In this document: positions 61,918 to 64,000 of the stretch, in pieces | How the letters are laid out: each line of letters starts with the position of its first letter | Numbering within the stretch: position 1 is the first letter of the stretch | Assembly: GCF_014898815.1 (NCBI RefSeq) | Contig: NW_026515509.1 | Span: 248,001 to 312,000 of the forward strand | Length of the DNA stretch: 64,000 nucleotides | DNA from: Panonychus citri | Taxonomy: Eukaryota; Arthropoda; Arachnida; Trombidiformes; Tetranychidae | Direction of reading: 5' to 3' | Notes under the pieces: model-generated | What the model was told of the DNA's origin: nothing | The model's input: the letters and a program-made list of their open reading frames with translations, nothing else | Database searches by the model: none | Translations under genes and position numbers: made by a program

Positions 61918-63153
61918 GTGATATTTTCTACATTCGTAATCATCTTCCAGTTCCTGATATTGTACCGGATGAGTATGAATTGGAGATTGAAGGATTTGGA
62001 TTGAAGAAAGAGTTTAAATTAACTCTTGATGAATTGAAAAACAAATTCCCTAAATATACCGTTTATGCTACTATTCAATGTGCTGGTAATCGGCGGTCAG
62101 AAATGACCAAAGTAAAAGAGGTCAGAGGTTTATTTTGGGGAGGAGCAGCGATTAGTAATGCTAAATGGTCAGGGGCGAGATTGGTTGATGTTTTAGATTA
62201 TCTTGGTGCCGATCTTAAAGATGCTCGAATTAAACATGTCCAATTTGACGGCGCTGATACCGATGCTACTGGAACCTCTTATGGTGCTTCAGTTCCAGCG
62301 GAAACTGTGAGTGGTAAACTAATGTCCACTTCTTAGATTTAATTTTTTTTTGTTTATACTCTTTGTTTGTTTGTACCTTTTAGGCTTTGAATGATAAGAA
62401 TGATTTCATTTTGGCCTATGAAATGAACGACGTTGAAATACCTCGAGATCATGGTTATCCTGTTCGTCTTATTGCTCCAGGAATTGCTGGTGCTCGGAAT
62501 GTTAAATGGTTAAATAAGATCACTCTTTCCGATGAGGAAAGTCATAGTCACTGGCAGCGAAAAGATTATAAAGGATTCTCACCAAATGTCGATTGGGATA
62601 CAGTTAATTTTGACGAATCACCTTCCATTCAAGAGATGCCAATTCAATCAGCGATTTGTGATCCAATCGATGGGTCAACAGTTACTCCCGACCTGGAAGG
62701 TTATATTACCGTTAAAGGTTATGCTTGGAGTGGAGGTGGACGGAAGGTTGTTCGAGTTGATGTTTCTCCTGATGGTGGGAAAATTGGATAACTGCTGATC
62801 TTGAGCAAGAAAATTCTCCACTAAATCGAACATACTCTTGGACTATTTGGAAGGTAAATATTAATAATATTTATTCATTTTTGATTCAAATTTGAATCGT
62901 TTGAGTTTCTGTTTCTAATAACTTTTCGTTTCTCTAATTTTCCTTTCCCTTCTTCTTTGTTTTATAAATATTTTCTCTCGAACCAAAGGCTCGTCTACCT
63001 GTTGGCTCTCTGGCTAAAGATGAATCTTTCCAAGTTGTGGCTAAAGCAATCGACTCATCCTACAACAATCAGCCCGAAAATGTTGAACCAATTTGGAATC
63101 TACGAGGTGTACTAACCAATTGTTGGAGTCGAGTTAATTTGAAAGTCTCCTGA
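61120..63153 (+). CDS. SUOX: Sulfite oxidase, mitochondrial
   Basis: Four exons: 61120-61808, 61919-62306, 62384-62853, 62989-63153; about 570 codons (human SUOX has 545). It oxidises sulfite to sulfate in the mitochondrial intermembrane space and passes electrons to cytochrome c. An N-terminal targeting region and hydrophobic segment (LIASSLSVTTIGLIVH) precede a cytochrome b5 heme domain with the HPGG ligand motif (His137) and YAVH. The molybdenum domain has QCAGNRRSEM, with the Mo-ligand Cys284, and AYEMNDVEIPRDHGYPVR. The dimerisation domain ends APIWNLRGV-like (EPIWNLRGVLTNCW). In exon 3 the frame breaks after DVSPDGGK (about 62783-62790): one base seems missing beside an A run, after which family-typical sequence resumes in the next frame. 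An assembly error is likely. Confidence 0.95.
61876..61914. repeat. (CT)n tract acting as polypyrimidine tract
   Basis: About 39 bp of CT repeat ends four bases before the acceptor of sulfite oxidase exon 2, filling the place of the polypyrimidine tract. Confidence 0.9.
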
Positions 63154-63488
63154 TCAAATCAATGGAAACTGAGAAACATTTTCACTCTCAATATTACAAA
63201 ATTTCCACTCCAATCAAGACTGATTATTGCAATTCTACAATTTTTAAATTTTCTATTTATACTCAAACAATTAATTGGATTAATTTATTTACTCACTTTC
63301 AAAGTTACCGGTTGTAAATTTAGTTCCATCTATTGAAGGTTAGGTGGCGTTGGCTTCGTGTAAACAATAACAAAAAAAATTCAAAATTTTGATTAACTGT
63401 TTTTGTTTTTTAAATTGAATTAAAAGTCTAATTTTTATTGAATTTATTTAATTGTTTTCTTTTGAATCAACTTATTGTTTCTCTAATC
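63154..63488. other. Intergenic region between SUOX and the PSMD9-like gene
   Basis: About 335 bp of AT-rich DNA. It should contain the SUOX 3' end and the promoter of the next gene. No specific signal is recognised. Confidence 0.6.
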
Positions 63489-63953
63489 ATGTCGTCGGAA
63501 GAAAGTGATAAGATTCGGAAAGAATTGTTGGATTTACAGAAGAAAAGATCTGACATTGAAGATGAGATTTTGGTTTTTCAAGATGTTCTGAAAACGGTAA
63601 AAATTTCAATCAATTGAGTTTCTTTTATTTAATTATTTTAATTGTTTGCAATATTTTTCTAATTTTATATTAGCAAGGTGTTGGTATGAATGAACCTCTG
63701 GTTGATTCTGAAGGTTTTCCAAGGAGTGACATTGACATTTTCCAAGTGAGACTCGCCAGGAACAAGATCGTTTGTAAGAATAAATTTCCTATCGTTTTTA
63801 TATTAATAATTTAGATGAAATCTTAATTTTGGAATATTAATTTTACCTTTTTTCCATTTTCACAAATCAGGTTTGCTCAATGACTGCAAAGAATTGACCA
63901 AAACATTGGAACAAAAGCTTCACCAATTCCATGAGTTAAATCGACCAAGTTAA
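63489..63953 (+). CDS. PSMD9: PSMD9-like proteasome assembly chaperone without PDZ domain
   Basis: Three exons: 63489-63596, 63674-63773 and 63871-63953, with matching phases; 96 aa. PSMD9 (p27, yeast Nas2) helps assemble the 19S regulatory particle base of the 26S proteasome. The N-terminal coiled coil (KIRKELLDLQKKRSDIEDEI) and the hallmark QGVGMNEPLVDSEGFPRSDI followed by VRLARNKI are clear. The usual protein is about 220 aa with a C-terminal PDZ domain that binds the Rpt5 tail. Here a stop follows RPS and an AATAAA lies 35 bp beyond, so the transcript seems to end without a PDZ domain. A downstream alternative exon outside the window cannot be excluded. Confidence 0.85.
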
Positions 63954-63987
63954 TTGTTATCCAAATTATTGAAAGGTTTGTATGAAT

Positions 63988-63993
63988 AATAAA
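63988..63993 (+). terminator. Poly(A) signal of the PSMD9-like gene
   Basis: AATAAA 35 bp after the stop codon at 63951-63953, at the window end. Confidence 0.55.
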
Positions 63994-64000
63994 AACAAAT

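Overview
The window is AT-rich animal (eukaryotic) DNA, with spliced genes, GT-AG introns, AATAAA signals and many CT/GA and CAT microsatellites. A sidestep-type neuronal Ig receptor, a legumain-family protein and the general compactness fit an arthropod. A chelicerate (mite-like) host is my best guess, by inference only.

Region 1 (1-2616) is non-coding flank. Region 2 (2622-18777) is a 16.2-kb Polinton/Maverick, a virus-like DNA transposon. It has perfect 66-bp terminal inverted repeats (TIRs) and a GGTAT(A) target duplication. Its minus-strand block, from right to left, holds a PC4-like protein, protein-primed DNA polymerase B (frame broken twice), packaging ATPase, two small unknown proteins, chromodomain integrase, a two-helix membrane protein, a probable minor capsid protein, a basic core-like protein and the major capsid protein. 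These genes overlap by a few bases, like a viral late block. The right third is unusual. It has a tandem array of paired hairpins with compensatory stem changes, closed by a long inverted repeat (13571-14179), and three accessory genes. Two of those are spliced: a four-exon type I membrane protein and a three-exon BEN-like protein. No adenain-type protease was recognised.

Region 3 (18784-30206) is mostly non-coding. It carries two TA-flanked foldback elements that share AGGTCA direct repeats, a duplicated pseudogene fragment and a tRNA-like relic. Region 4 (30211-37401) is a full-length but decayed Ty3/Gypsy element with an envelope gene (minus strand, TSD TATG). It appears to sit in an intron of a small minus-strand secreted-protein gene whose later exon was also hit by one of the foldback elements.

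Region 5 (40882-58092) is a sidestep-like receptor in eleven recovered exons: four Ig domains, FN3, a TM helix and a cytoplasmic tail with a PDZ-ligand end. Its signal-peptide exon was not found. Convergent to it is a single-exon legumain homologue that has lost both catalytic residues (58414-59769). Region 6 holds sulfite oxidase (61120-63153, four exons, one apparent 1-nt deletion) and a PSMD9-like gene (63489-63953) that ends before the PDZ domain.

Several single-base breaks occur in short homopolymer runs, including one in sulfite oxidase, a gene that should be intact. Some apparent breaks may therefore be assembly errors rather than decay.
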